Shown here: one piece after another, positions 7,269 through 14,529 of the stretch
Layout: the number at the start of each line of letters is the position of its first letter
Position numbering within the stretch: the first letter of the stretch is position 1
Source: Desulfurococcaceae archaeon
Lineage (GTDB): Archaea; Thermoproteota; Thermoprotei_A; Sulfolobales; Desulfurococcaceae
Reading direction: 5' to 3'
DNA length: 20,189 nucleotides
NCBI GenBank assembly: GCA_023269765.1
Contig: JAGDWH010000003.1
Location: 1-20,189, forward strand
Program-made: the position numbers and the translations under genes
Notes under the pieces: model-generated
Database searches by the model: none
Seen by the model: only the letters and a program-made list of their open reading frames with translations
Told to the model about the DNA's origin: nothing

Positions 7269-8456
7269 CTATTTCGTTAAGACAGCAATAAAGTATCCCG
7301 GCATGTCATGTGTAAACGGGCTAAATCTGTAGGCTGTAATTCCCTTAAAGGACACTTTTTCAGCATATGGTGGTGTTTCAGGCAATTCCACGGGATGAAG
7401 CCCGACCTCCTCTACTGCATAGAGTATGTTTTCTTCGTTTTCTTTGAGCGTTAATGTGCAGGTAGAGTAGACTAGTAGGCCGCCTTTTTTCAGCGAGTAG
7501 TAGCCAGATCTCAGAAACTGCCTTTGATAATTCGCCAAGTTAAGTACTTCTGAAAATTTTCTTCCGCAGCCCAATAGGGGCCTAACTCCTAAGTTGCTGC
7601 AGGGCGGGTCTATTAGGACTCTGTCGGCTTTGTTCTCGATGTTTAAGTCTATGTGAGCATATCTCGAGTCACCCGGTATAGCGAGCACCCCTATATTGAG
7701 TCCAAGCCTCTCTAGGGTCTTCTGTAATATTGCTACTTTTTTCTCGCTCCTATCAACTGCGACAACTAAAGCCCTGCCTCTAGTTAGCTGCACAATGTGT
7801 CCTGTCTTGCCGCCTGGAGAGGCGTTCATGTCTAGTACCAGCATCCCCTCCTTGGGGCTTAAAACGTGTGATGTTACAATGCTTGGTGCACTTTGCGGGT
7901 ATAGTAGCCCCTTGGCATATGCTCTGGTTTGTGCTATCTTGGGTGCCTTGTAAGGCGATCCGATGTTTACTCCAATAAGCCCCTTGACTATAGCCCGCGC
8001 CTGATCTGATGATACAGCAGCCTCTACACATGCCACTAGTTCGCCTCTCCGCGTTACTACACGCAGAGTCTCGCCTTTAGCAAATTTAGGCATTTTAACT
8101 ATGCCTGGTCTGTACAAGTCGGCGCCAAGCATAATTGAGGTCGCCGTATGCTCGTCAACTACGATTGCTTTTTCGCCTGAGCACTCGAACTCGTATGGGC
8201 CTTCAACGCGGAAGTATATGGCATCCCCTAAATGCTCGTCTGGGTACACCTCCACGCCTTCTTCTTCGAGCTCGCGAATCAAGTTGGCACGAGTTGTCTT
8301 GAGGGTGTTTACTCTTGCATAAAGCCTTGAAGGGGGCCTTCTCAAGAGCTTAAGTAGCTCTTGTACTCTGCTTGCATACACTCTTCTAAGCTCTTCAATA
8401 AGCTCCTTATCGAAGCACTTTACTTCGTGCTGTAATCCGCTGAATTCGTTGCGCAT
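7269..8456 (-). CDS. NSUN6-like RNA cytosine-5 methyltransferase with PUA domain
   Basis: A 395-residue RNA m5C methyltransferase. The N-terminal part (about 1-85) is the NOL1/NOP2 RRM-like region. Residues about 90-175 form an inserted PUA domain (VDEHTATSIMLGADLYRPGIV, FAKGETLRVVTRRGELVAC). The Rossmann core begins near PQSAPSIVTSHVLSPKEGMLVLDMNASPGGKTGHI. Both catalytic cysteines are present: C286 in DPPCSNLG and C333 in YSTCTLTLKENEENI. The PUA insertion between the RRM-like region and the core is the arrangement of NSUN6, which methylates C72 of tRNA acceptor stems; tRNA is therefore the likely substrate. ATG 8456 follows an AT-rich element (about 8476-8485) at a distance suiting a leaderless mRNA. 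Confidence 0.9.
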   Translation of the reverse strand: MRNEFSGLQHEVKCFDKELIEELRRVYASRVQELLKLLRRPPSRLYARVNTLKTTRANLIRELEEEGVEVYPDEHLGDAIYFRVEGPYEFECSGEKAIVVDEHTATSIMLGADLYRPGIVKMPKFAKGETLRVVTRRGELVACVEAAVSSDQARAIVKGLIGVNIGSPYKAPKIAQTRAYAKGLLYPQSAPSIVTSHVLSPKEGMLVLDMNASPGGKTGHIVQLTRGRALVVAVDRSEKKVAILQKTLERLGLNIGVLAIPGDSRYAHIDLNIENKADRVLIDPPCSNLGVRPLLGCGRKFSEVLNLANYQRQFLRSGYYSLKKGGLLVYSTCTLTLKENEENILYAVEEVGLHPVELPETPPYAEKVSFKGITAYRFSPFTHDMPGYFIAVLTK

Positions 8457-8540
8457 AATAGACCATGTCCTTATTCACTAAAAGTGCTGCATCGGTGGTT
8501 ATAGGTTTTGCTTGCAGTTTAGTTTTACTAGGGGGCAATT

Positions 8541-8597
8541 CTGTATTATATTAAGTGCTGTAGCTGTCGTTAAAAATAGTGGATCTGATTGGTGATG
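8541..8597 (+). promoter_or_regulatory. Promoter and ribosome binding site of the Cys4 protein gene
   Basis: GTATTATATTAAG (8543-8555) is a good archaeal TATA box, followed by a leader ending in GGTGATG (8591-8597), which complements the 3' end of 16S rRNA, 4 bases before ATG 8602. Confidence 0.55.
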
Positions 8598-8601
8598 GTG
8601 C

Positions 8602-8919
8602 ATGTCGTCGACTAGAATTTCGGAAAAAGACCTGGCAGAAGCCCTAATGGAGAAGCAAGAAAAGAGAGTTGTTGATGAGAAGCAGAAATGGGTCAATAGA
8701 ATACTTAAAAGCGCTAAGCAGTATCACAAGCTCTGCCCATACTTCGATAAGAGAACAAAAATGTGCTTTATAGCAATGGGCACTAAGTGTGATAGAGAAG
8801 GCAGATTTGAAACATGTCCTGTGTTCAGGTCTTTTCTCGAGAGGAAATACGACGAGTTCAAGGCAAAGAACAAGCCTCTGCCTCTCGATTTCGCCGATGT
8901 AGTTTTATCACCCGTATAG
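8602..8919 (+). CDS. Small Cys4 protein of unknown function
   Basis: I do not recognise this 105-residue protein. Residues 1-35 are predicted to be a charged helix or coiled coil. The central part has four cysteines, C45-x9-C55-x7-C63-x8-C72, each followed by conserved-looking residues (LCPYFD, MCFIAMG, KCDREGR, TCPVF). The spacing suits a structural zinc site or a small Fe-S cluster. Lys/Arg/Glu content is high, and there is no signal or membrane segment. Coding is supported by a good TATA box, a GGTGATG site and the ATG start. It precedes mtnA by 88 bases on the same strand, and mtnA has its own ribosome binding site. Confidence 0.8.
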   Translation: MSSTRISEKDLAEALMEKQEKRVVDEKQKWVNRILKSAKQYHKLCPYFDKRTKMCFIAMGTKCDREGRFETCPVFRSFLERKYDEFKAKNKPLPLDFADVVLSPV

Positions 8920-8996
8920 CTTAGCTACAGCTACTCTTGTGAGTATTTTTGCGAATTTCTAAGTTAGAAAAGTCGGACGAGTGCTTAGTAGCAAGT

Positions 8997-9002
8997 GGTG
9001 AT
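8997..9002 (+). promoter_or_regulatory. Ribosome binding site that fixes the mtnA GTG start
   Basis: GGTGAT lies 5 bases before GTG 9008, supporting this non-ATG start. Confidence 0.6.
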
Positions 9003-9007
9003 AGCTC

Positions 9008-10084
9008 GTGGAGCCTCTATATCCACAATTAGTTAAGGCTTTGTGGTTTGACGAGTCCGAGGAGAAGCTCTGCTGGATAAACACGAACAAGTTGCCCTTC
9101 GAAGAAGAAGTTATATGCTCAAACGACCCTGCGAGAGTAGCCTCGGCTATTAAGAACATGGAAATACGTGGAGCCCCTGCAATAGGTGTTGCTGCAGCAT
9201 TAGTCTTGGGCGCGTATGCGCTCAAGATATCCGGGCAGCCTCTCGAGAAGTTTATCGAGTTGATGAACGCTTCAATTAACACCCTGGCTGCTACGCGGCC
9301 AACCGCTTACAATTTATTTTACGCGCTGAATAGAATTAGGAAAGTGCTCAGCGAGTATTCTAGTAGAGCCAGCGATACACGCGTACTTGCTCGCATCATT
9401 GTCGAGGAGGCAATTAAAGTATATAGAGAAGATGTTGAAGCGAACATGAAGATAGGCGAAGTGGGTTCGGAGCTCGTTCCTGATGGAGCAACTATTATGA
9501 CTCACTGCAATGCGGGAGCTCTAGCTACATCTGCGTATGGAACAGCTCTAGCAGTCATCAGAGTGGCGTTTTACAAGGGCAAACGCGTGAAAGTAATAGC
9601 GACAGAGACTAGGCCCGTTTTACAGGGAGCTAGATTAACCGTTTATGAGCTAGTCAAGGAGGGGATACCAGTAACTCTAATAACAGACAACGCTGCAGGG
9701 CTCGTATTGAAAAAGAAGATGGTTGATCTTGTGATAGTAGGAGCTGATAGAATAACCAAGGAAGGCTATGTTATAAACAAAATAGGAACATACATGATAG
9801 CACTCGCCGCCAAGAGAAACCAGGTACCCTTCTATGTGGCTGCACCAATTAGCACTATAGACCTTGAGAGAAGCGTTGATCAAGTCGTTATAGAAGAAAG
9901 AGACCCTGCAGAGGTCAAGTACATTAGAGGCGTTCCAATAACCCTGGACAAGGTTTCAGCTCTAAACTACGCCTTCGACATTACAGACCCAGATCTAGTG
10001 ACAGCAATTATTACTGAGCGTGGAATAGCTTACCCGCCTTATAGTGAAACCCTATCTAGGCTCGTTGCTTCTAGTAGACGGTAA
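9008..10084 (+). CDS. mtnA: S-methyl-5-thioribose-1-phosphate isomerase (MtnA; aIF2B-like family)
   Basis: It converts 5-methylthioribose-1-phosphate to methylthioribulose-1-phosphate in methionine salvage. At 358 residues it has the full length of the family. Signatures are the N-terminal RGAPAIGVAAALVLG, the catalytic cysteine C167 in IMTHCNAGALATSAYGTAL, ETRPVLQGARLTVYEL, the catalytic aspartate D247 in VIVGADRITKEGYVINKIGTY, and VPFYVAAPISTIDL. The related ribose-1,5-bisphosphate isomerase and eIF2B alpha subunits lack this full set, so MtnA is preferred. The start is GTG with GGTGAT upstream. The 3' end overlaps the convergent DUF72 gene by 14 bases. Confidence 0.93.
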   Translation: MEPLYPQLVKALWFDESEEKLCWINTNKLPFEEEVICSNDPARVASAIKNMEIRGAPAIGVAAALVLGAYALKISGQPLEKFIELMNASINTLAATRPTAYNLFYALNRIRKVLSEYSSRASDTRVLARIIVEEAIKVYREDVEANMKIGEVGSELVPDGATIMTHCNAGALATSAYGTALAVIRVAFYKGKRVKVIATETRPVLQGARLTVYELVKEGIPVTLITDNAAGLVLKKKMVDLVIVGADRITKEGYVINKIGTYMIALAAKRNQVPFYVAAPISTIDLERSVDQVVIEERDPAEVKYIRGVPITLDKVSALNYAFDITDPDLVTAIITERGIAYPPYSETLSRLVASSRR

Positions 10085-10850
10085 AGCTTTCTGCTTCTCT
10101 GAGTAGCTCCTTAAATCTCAATCCATTTTCTAGCATCTTAACGTTGTTAAACATTACGTAAGCTGTTGCAAAGTCTTCCTCGCTTAGTATCTCAATTAGC
10201 TTTCTTAGGTCTTCGTCTGTGTAGTTGTAACTGTAGTTTACTTCCCCGGGGCCTAGTCCGTGTAGTCTAATGTACATAATGCCCTTAGAGTGCTTGTACA
10301 CGGGCCTAGTCCTCAATATGTCAACGACGTGTATGATATCGTATTTTTCGAGTATCTCTCTCAACTCTTTAGCGGAAGCCCAGGCACCGCGGGCTTCCCA
10401 ACCAACTAGTACTTTGTTATTTACGAGCCCTGATACTTCCTCGAAGAACTTTTTAATCCAGGCAATAGACTCCGCGTTGTAAGGCATGCTTGGAGGAGTC
10501 TGCAACACCAATATTTCTGCATCCAGCGCCTTAGCAATTTCTAGTACTTTTGAGAAGGCTTCAATGTTTTCGCGTGTAGGCTTCAAGAACCCGTAGTTAG
10601 TTAGCTCTCCGCCTGGCTTCTTCTTCATTTTCTTCCAAGTAGGAGATGTATGAGGATGCGTAATGACCTGCCACGCCTTAACAACGAACTTAAAGCCTTC
10701 GGGGGCTTCTTTCCTAGTACTTAATGCCCATTCAACACTCGGAAGATCGTAGAACGTGTTTTGCAGTTCAACCACGGAGAAAAGCTTGTAATACCTCGAC
10801 CTAGCACAGGGAAACCCGCAGCAACCAGTGTAAATGGACTTCACTCGCAC
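10071..10850 (-). CDS. DUF72 (YecE-like) family protein
   Basis: This 259-residue TIM-barrel protein belongs to the DUF72/YecE family. Recognised parts are the N-terminal YTGCCGFPCARSRYYKLFSVVELQNTFY (usual form G-x-SGW...Y, then VEVNSTFY), FKFVVKAWQVITH, ILVLQTPPSMPYN and the late YIRLHG segment. The molecular function of the family is not established; a nucleic-acid or nuclease-like role has been suggested elsewhere. Here the usual SGW near the N terminus is CCGF, so it is a divergent member. GTG 10850 begins one base after the stop of the AbrB-ACT gene, so the two are surely cotranscribed. The 3' end overlaps mtnA by 14 bases. Confidence 0.87.
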   Translation of the reverse strand: MRVKSIYTGCCGFPCARSRYYKLFSVVELQNTFYDLPSVEWALSTRKEAPEGFKFVVKAWQVITHPHTSPTWKKMKKKPGGELTNYGFLKPTRENIEAFSKVLEIAKALDAEILVLQTPPSMPYNAESIAWIKKFFEEVSGLVNNKVLVGWEARGAWASAKELREILEKYDIIHVVDILRTRPVYKHSKGIMYIRLHGLGPGEVNYSYNYTDEDLRKLIEILSEEDFATAYVMFNNVKMLENGLRFKELLREAESFTVY

Positions 10851-10851
10851 C

Positions 10852-11259
10852 CTAAGCTATCTTTACTGCTTCAACGTTTTTAACCGGTTCCAGTAGTTTA
10901 AGCGCGTTTTCGACCTGGCTTGGTTCTGTTAAGTCACTCTTGCTTATATCAACTATCATTTCGCACTCTCCGAGCTCTTCGCGCTTAAGCACTATGCACT
11001 TCGTAGAAACTATGTCGATGCCATGGCTAGCAAGAGTGTTCGTTAGCTCGGCTAACACGCCTATTCTATCTTCAACGATTATTCTGAGCTTTACGAGCTT
11101 CGCTGTTATTGGCAGAGGAATCAGCTTTATTTCTCTGTGATTCCTGTCTGCAACCATTAGTAAGTACATGCCTTCTCTTATATCGAAAAGCTCTCTAATA
11201 GCCGCTGGAATGGTTACTCTACCTTTTGAGTCGACCTTGACTGTCTCTTCAATAGACAT
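10852..11259 (-). CDS. AbrB-type DNA-binding domain fused to an ACT domain
   Basis: A 135-residue two-domain protein. Residues about 5-50 are a SpoVT/AbrB swapped-hairpin DNA-binding domain (VKVDSKGRVTIPAAIRELFDIREGMYLLM). Residues about 57-135 are an ACT domain (LRIIVEDRIGVLAELTNTLASHGIDIVSTKCIV), a fold that typically binds amino acids or related small ligands. It is most likely a ligand-responsive transcription regulator; the ligand is unknown. The ATG start has GGTGAG (11265-11270) upstream and a TATA-like GCTTATAG near 11280-11287. It is in an operon with the DUF72 gene (1-base gap) and 46 bases after the HTH-phosphoribosyltransferase regulator. Confidence 0.88.
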   Translation of the reverse strand: MSIEETVKVDSKGRVTIPAAIRELFDIREGMYLLMVADRNHREIKLIPLPITAKLVKLRIIVEDRIGVLAELTNTLASHGIDIVSTKCIVLKREELGECEMIVDISKSDLTEPSQVENALKLLEPVKNVEAVKIA

Positions 11260-11305
11260 TAGTGCTCACCAATTGACTTAACTATAAGCCCCCTTAATAC
11301 CGTGA

Positions 11306-12124
11306 CTACATTTCAAATGGCACTATTGTTAGCACTTTGACGTTATAAGGCTGAAGTCTCTCTTTCCACTGTATACCAAGTCCTAAAATTGCAATGACGT
11401 CGGCTATTTCGGCCTTGCTCTTGGCAAGCATTTGTAGTACTGATTCGAGCGTTTTGCCCGTGTAAACAACATCAGCTAGTACTAGGACTCTGTCTTTGCG
11501 GCTAATCAAGTCCCTGTCTAAGTAGAGCGTTTCCACATCTCTGGGACTCTTCATTACAGATACGCTGTAGTATTGTACGCCTGGATAGCTCTTTCTCTTA
11601 ACAAGTAGTATTGGAGCCCTGAATTCCATAGACAGCATTGTTGCAACTGGAAGCACCGATTCGGCTGTCGCGACTATTTTCGTTACGTCCTTATCAACTA
11701 TATCCAGCATTATCAAGATCGAGAGGAGCCTAACGATATATGGGTCTTTTAAAACGCGCAGTAAGTCGATTACGGGACTCTTGTCTCTCTCGACGAGGTC
11801 TTTTAGTATAGAGCCCAGGTCTATAGATAAGGAGACCTTTGCAAGTATCTTTACTGCCTGCTCAAAGCTGGGTATAATAGACCCCTTAACGTACCTGCAT
11901 AAAACAGACTCCGGTAACCCGGTTATTACCGAAATATCTCTGTAAGAGAGCACTGGTTTGAGATGCCGCAGTACTTCACTTGCTAAAAGCCTTAGCTTTA
12001 TTCTATCTGCTTTGCTATGTCCATATGCTTTAACTAGCTTCTCAACAAAGGCCTCGACTTCCTTCGAAGACGACTTCTTGAGTAGCAAAATTCGCTTACT
12101 TCTTGAAAGCAAGTGACCCACCAA
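11306..12124 (-). CDS. HTH-phosphoribosyltransferase domain regulator (PurR/GfcR-like)
   Basis: A 272-residue protein with a helix-turn-helix region at about 57-95 (LSYRDISVITGLPESVLCRYVKGSIIPSFEQAVKIL) and a type I phosphoribosyltransferase domain at about 125-272. The PRPP loop is VLVLADVVYTGKTLESVL (213-230), with A217-D218 in place of the usual acidic pair. This suggests PRPP or nucleotide sensing rather than catalysis, as in the bacterial PurR and archaeal GfcR regulators. The target may be purine or sugar metabolism, but none is provable here. TTG 12124 or GTG 12121 would be the start; a TATA element about 26-33 bases upstream predicts a leaderless mRNA. A palindrome in its promoter may be its own operator. 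Confidence 0.85.
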   Translation of the reverse strand: MVGHLLSRSKRILLLKKSSSKEVEAFVEKLVKAYGHSKADRIKLRLLASEVLRHLKPVLSYRDISVITGLPESVLCRYVKGSIIPSFEQAVKILAKVSLSIDLGSILKDLVERDKSPVIDLLRVLKDPYIVRLLSILIMLDIVDKDVTKIVATAESVLPVATMLSMEFRAPILLVKRKSYPGVQYYSVSVMKSPRDVETLYLDRDLISRKDRVLVLADVVYTGKTLESVLQMLAKSKAEIADVIAILGLGIQWKERLQPYNVKVLTIVPFEM

Positions 12125-12172
12125 CTAGCACTAAGACTTATTAAAATGAGTATTTAAAATACTTAAAGGGCG
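12125..12172. promoter_or_regulatory. Compact divergent promoter with palindromic operator candidate
   Basis: This 48-base gap serves both the HTH-PRT regulator (-) and the XPB operon (+). The + TATA candidate TTATTAAAA (12138-12146) is about 27-35 bases before ATG 12173. The - TATA candidate ATTTTAAATA (12151-12160) is about 27-36 bases before TTG 12124. Overlapping the - TATA is a perfect inverted repeat, AGTATTT-A-AAATACT (12149-12163). Both messages should have almost no leader. Confidence 0.55.
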
Positions 12173-12361
12173 ATGAGCGAGGTTTTAAGTGCCGACGTGT
12201 TGATGAAAAACCCACGCGGCGAGCTGCCCAATTCCAGCTCTTCAGCAAGTTTAAAAGTGCTTGATTTCATCACCTCGAAGAACCCTACGAGAAGTACTAC
12301 TATAAAGCAGTACTTCCCCTTGGAAAAAATCCACAGAAATAGTCTTAGGGGCTTAAAATGA
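12173..12361 (+). CDS. Small unrecognised protein with PIP-like motif, first gene of the XPB operon
   Basis: A 62-residue protein that I do not recognise. The N-terminal half has a Ser-rich probably disordered stretch (SSSSAS, 21-26). The C-terminal half has STTIKQYF (41-48), which fits the PCNA-interacting box pattern x-x-x-I-x-x-Y-F apart from the missing initial Gln, followed by a basic tail (HRNSLRGLK). The case for coding is context: ATG 12173 lies at the expected distance from a TATA box, and the stop overlaps the next start in an ATGA arrangement, typical of translational coupling. A role as PCNA adaptor for repair is inference only. Confidence 0.6.
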   Translation: MSEVLSADVLMKNPRGELPNSSSSASLKVLDFITSKNPTRSTTIKQYFPLEKIHRNSLRGLK

Positions 12362-12777
12362 GATTAATTTCCGAAAGCAGCGTTCAAAAGCTAGGTATAG
12401 AAGAGTTCTTTACTTCCCGCGACCTCGTAGGTGAACTGTGCTCAGGCGAGTTTGAGTACGTTAAAGTCTCTGGTTACTGCAACGAGGTGGTGTTGCACGC
12501 GTACCTCTACGTGGAGGCCAGTGCTCGTGGCGATTGCGCTCTGAGTCTTGTAGGGGTGGTCTTTGAGGTGCCCCACTCTATGGAAGTGGGTAACGAGGTG
12601 CTGCTCCTTTTCAAGCACTCAGACACTATTATCAAAGAGGGGCCTCGGGTGTTCTTCTTTATAAGGCCTCAATATGCTGTTGGGGTATGTTATGTCATGT
12701 GCAGAGGCTCCCAAGTCACGTGGAGTAGCTACACTCCAGTAGACCGCAGCGAGTTGGAATACTTCTACGGGGATTAG
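12358..12777 (+). CDS. Unrecognised protein, second gene of the XPB operon
   Basis: This 139-residue protein is not one I recognise. It is rich in beta-type segments (VVLHAYLYVEA, CALSLVGVVFEVP, EVLLLFKHS, RVFFFIRPQYAVGVCYVMC) and has five cysteines (C28, C40, C60, C111, C115 approximately) without a clear zinc-finger spacing. Near the N terminus, KLGIEEFF (11-18) resembles a degenerate PCNA-interacting box. It starts with ATG overlapping the previous stop (ATGA) and ends 2 bases before the XPB start, so it is almost certainly cotranscribed and coupled with the helicase and may act with it. Confidence 0.75.
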   Translation: MRLISESSVQKLGIEEFFTSRDLVGELCSGEFEYVKVSGYCNEVVLHAYLYVEASARGDCALSLVGVVFEVPHSMEVGNEVLLLFKHSDTIIKEGPRVFFFIRPQYAVGVCYVMCRGSQVTWSSYTPVDRSELEYFYGD

Positions 12778-12779
12778 CG

Positions 12780-14453
12780 ATGGTAGTCTTCAAAACTAAG
12801 AAATGGCTCGAAGACGAGGAGTTCCAAGAAATACTCAAAATAGCCGACTACATGGGCTACGAGAACGGGTACAAAAAGTTTATGTTTAACATTTCAAAAG
12901 CTATTAAAAACGGTTATTTTCTCGGTGACGTGTTGAACTTAATTGAAGACCTCGGTCTGGAAGTAGAGGGCTCTCTTAAAGAACTCGAAAAAGAATACTC
13001 GCTGGCTAGTGCTACTATTAAGTGGGATAGCTCTAGAAGCCTTGTCTTGCTCGAAATGCCGAGGAGCATTTATGCTGCACTAAGAAGAGAGCTCGAAAAA
13101 CTTATTTGTGGAGCAGTCAGGGAGCTCGGCGAAGCTGTTGAAATGGAAATAGCACCTTACAAGGCGCGCGAGGTAGTTAAGCACTTGAAAGGCCTCGGAA
13201 TAGCCGTTGAAGATCCCCAAAAGCTGGTAGCAGAAAAGCCCCTTGCCATTAAGCCTACTCTGCAGAAAGTTGAGCTAAGGCCTTACCAGAAGGAGGCCCT
13301 CTCAAAGTGGCTCGAGAACAGGGGCTCTGGCATAATAGCTCTGCCTACAGGCTCGGGAAAGAGCCTCATAGCCGTTGCAGCCATTGTTGAAACCTCTGTA
13401 AAAACCTTAATAGTAGCCTATACAAAGGAGCAGGTTTATCAGTGGCGTGATTTTATACTTAAATACACTACCATACCTTCGAGCATGATTGGCTTGTTCT
13501 ACAGCGAGGAAAAGAAGCTAGCGCCAATTACTATCTCGACATACCAAAGCGCGTTTAGAAACATGGGCCTCTTGGCCCCTCACTTCGACATGATAGTAGT
13601 TGACGAGGTTCATCATCTCCCAGCTGACAAGTTTAAGTATATAGCATACCACAACCTCGCCCGATTCAAAATGGGTCTTTCCGCGACGCCTGATCGCGAA
13701 GATGGAAGGCACCACGAGCTGTTCCCTCTATTAGGTGGCGTGGTTTACTACAAGACTCCTAATGAGCTAGTAGAGCAAGGCTATTTAGCACCTTATGAAG
13801 TGAGAACTGTTGAAGTAGAACTTGTTCTTGACGAGCGATTAGAATACATTAAGTTAAAGAAGAGAATTGAAGAACTAGTTAAAATGCTGCCAGAAAACAT
13901 GAGAAATATTACTAATGCTCGAGAGCGCTTCAAACGATTACTAGAGGAGGCTCGCAGAGGCAACACCATTGCCATGGAAATCCTGAAGCTCTACAGTAGC
14001 TTGAGAATGTTGGTTGCGCAGTCACGTGCTAAGACTAGTAAAGCAATCGAGCTAGCTCTAAGGGAGTATGAGAATGGCAATAAGGTTATAGTATTCACGC
14101 AGTACGTTGATCAGGCTGAAAGAATAGCCAGAGAAACCGGTGGTTACTTGCTCACGGGTGAGGTGGCAGAGCAAGAGAGGAAAAGAATTCTCGAGGAATT
14201 TAAGAACTTGCGCAGAGGAATTCTTGTCGTCACTACTGTTGGAGACGAAGGGATAGACATTCCAGATGCCAACGTAGGCATTATAGTATCCGGAACAGGG
14301 TCGAAGCGGCAGTTTGTGCAGAGACTAGGAAGGCTACTGAGGCCCAAACCCGGAGGCCAAAAGGCCATACTGTACGAGATAGTAACGAGGCGGACATTTG
14401 AAGTATATCAAGCTGCTAGAAGAAGGACGATGGATCTTGACGAGCTTGGATAG
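12780..14453 (+). CDS. XPB-type DNA helicase (superfamily 2)
   Basis: An archaeal XPB/Rad25 homologue, a 3'-5' DNA helicase/translocase linked to nucleotide-excision repair. The 557 residues include an N-terminal extension (1-165) containing the damage-recognition-like region, then LRPYQKEAL (Q motif), Walker A PTGSGKS (189-195), DEVHH (275-279), SATPDRED with the XPB-specific RED motif R306-E307-D308, a thumb-like helical insertion (about 350-430), and helicase domain 2 with VIVFTQYVDQAERIA, VVTTVGDEGIDIP and QRLGRLLRP. The start ATG lies 2 bases after the previous stop. The nuclease partner Bax1, often next to crenarchaeal XPB, is not downstream here; instead a convergent unrelated gene follows after 76 bases. 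Confidence 0.94.
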   Translation: MVVFKTKKWLEDEEFQEILKIADYMGYENGYKKFMFNISKAIKNGYFLGDVLNLIEDLGLEVEGSLKELEKEYSLASATIKWDSSRSLVLLEMPRSIYAALRRELEKLICGAVRELGEAVEMEIAPYKAREVVKHLKGLGIAVEDPQKLVAEKPLAIKPTLQKVELRPYQKEALSKWLENRGSGIIALPTGSGKSLIAVAAIVETSVKTLIVAYTKEQVYQWRDFILKYTTIPSSMIGLFYSEEKKLAPITISTYQSAFRNMGLLAPHFDMIVVDEVHHLPADKFKYIAYHNLARFKMGLSATPDREDGRHHELFPLLGGVVYYKTPNELVEQGYLAPYEVRTVEVELVLDERLEYIKLKKRIEELVKMLPENMRNITNARERFKRLLEEARRGNTIAMEILKLYSSLRMLVAQSRAKTSKAIELALREYENGNKVIVFTQYVDQAERIARETGGYLLTGEVAEQERKRILEEFKNLRRGILVVTTVGDEGIDIPDANVGIIVSGTGSKRQFVQRLGRLLRPKPGGQKAILYEIVTRRTFEVYQAARRRTMDLDELG

Positions 14454-14529
14454 CGGCTACTCTAGCCACATTATTGGTTGTCTTTAGAAGCAAATCTTTC
14501 GAATTTCAACTCGGTTAACTTAACTCAGC

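Noticed and set aside
12225..12271. A possible C/D box guide RNA on the - strand (GTGATGA and CTGA, about 21 bases apart)
   Set aside because: Only a C and one D-like box occur, with no C'/D' pair or terminal stem, and the segment is inside the 62-codon gene. Chance occurrence is likely.
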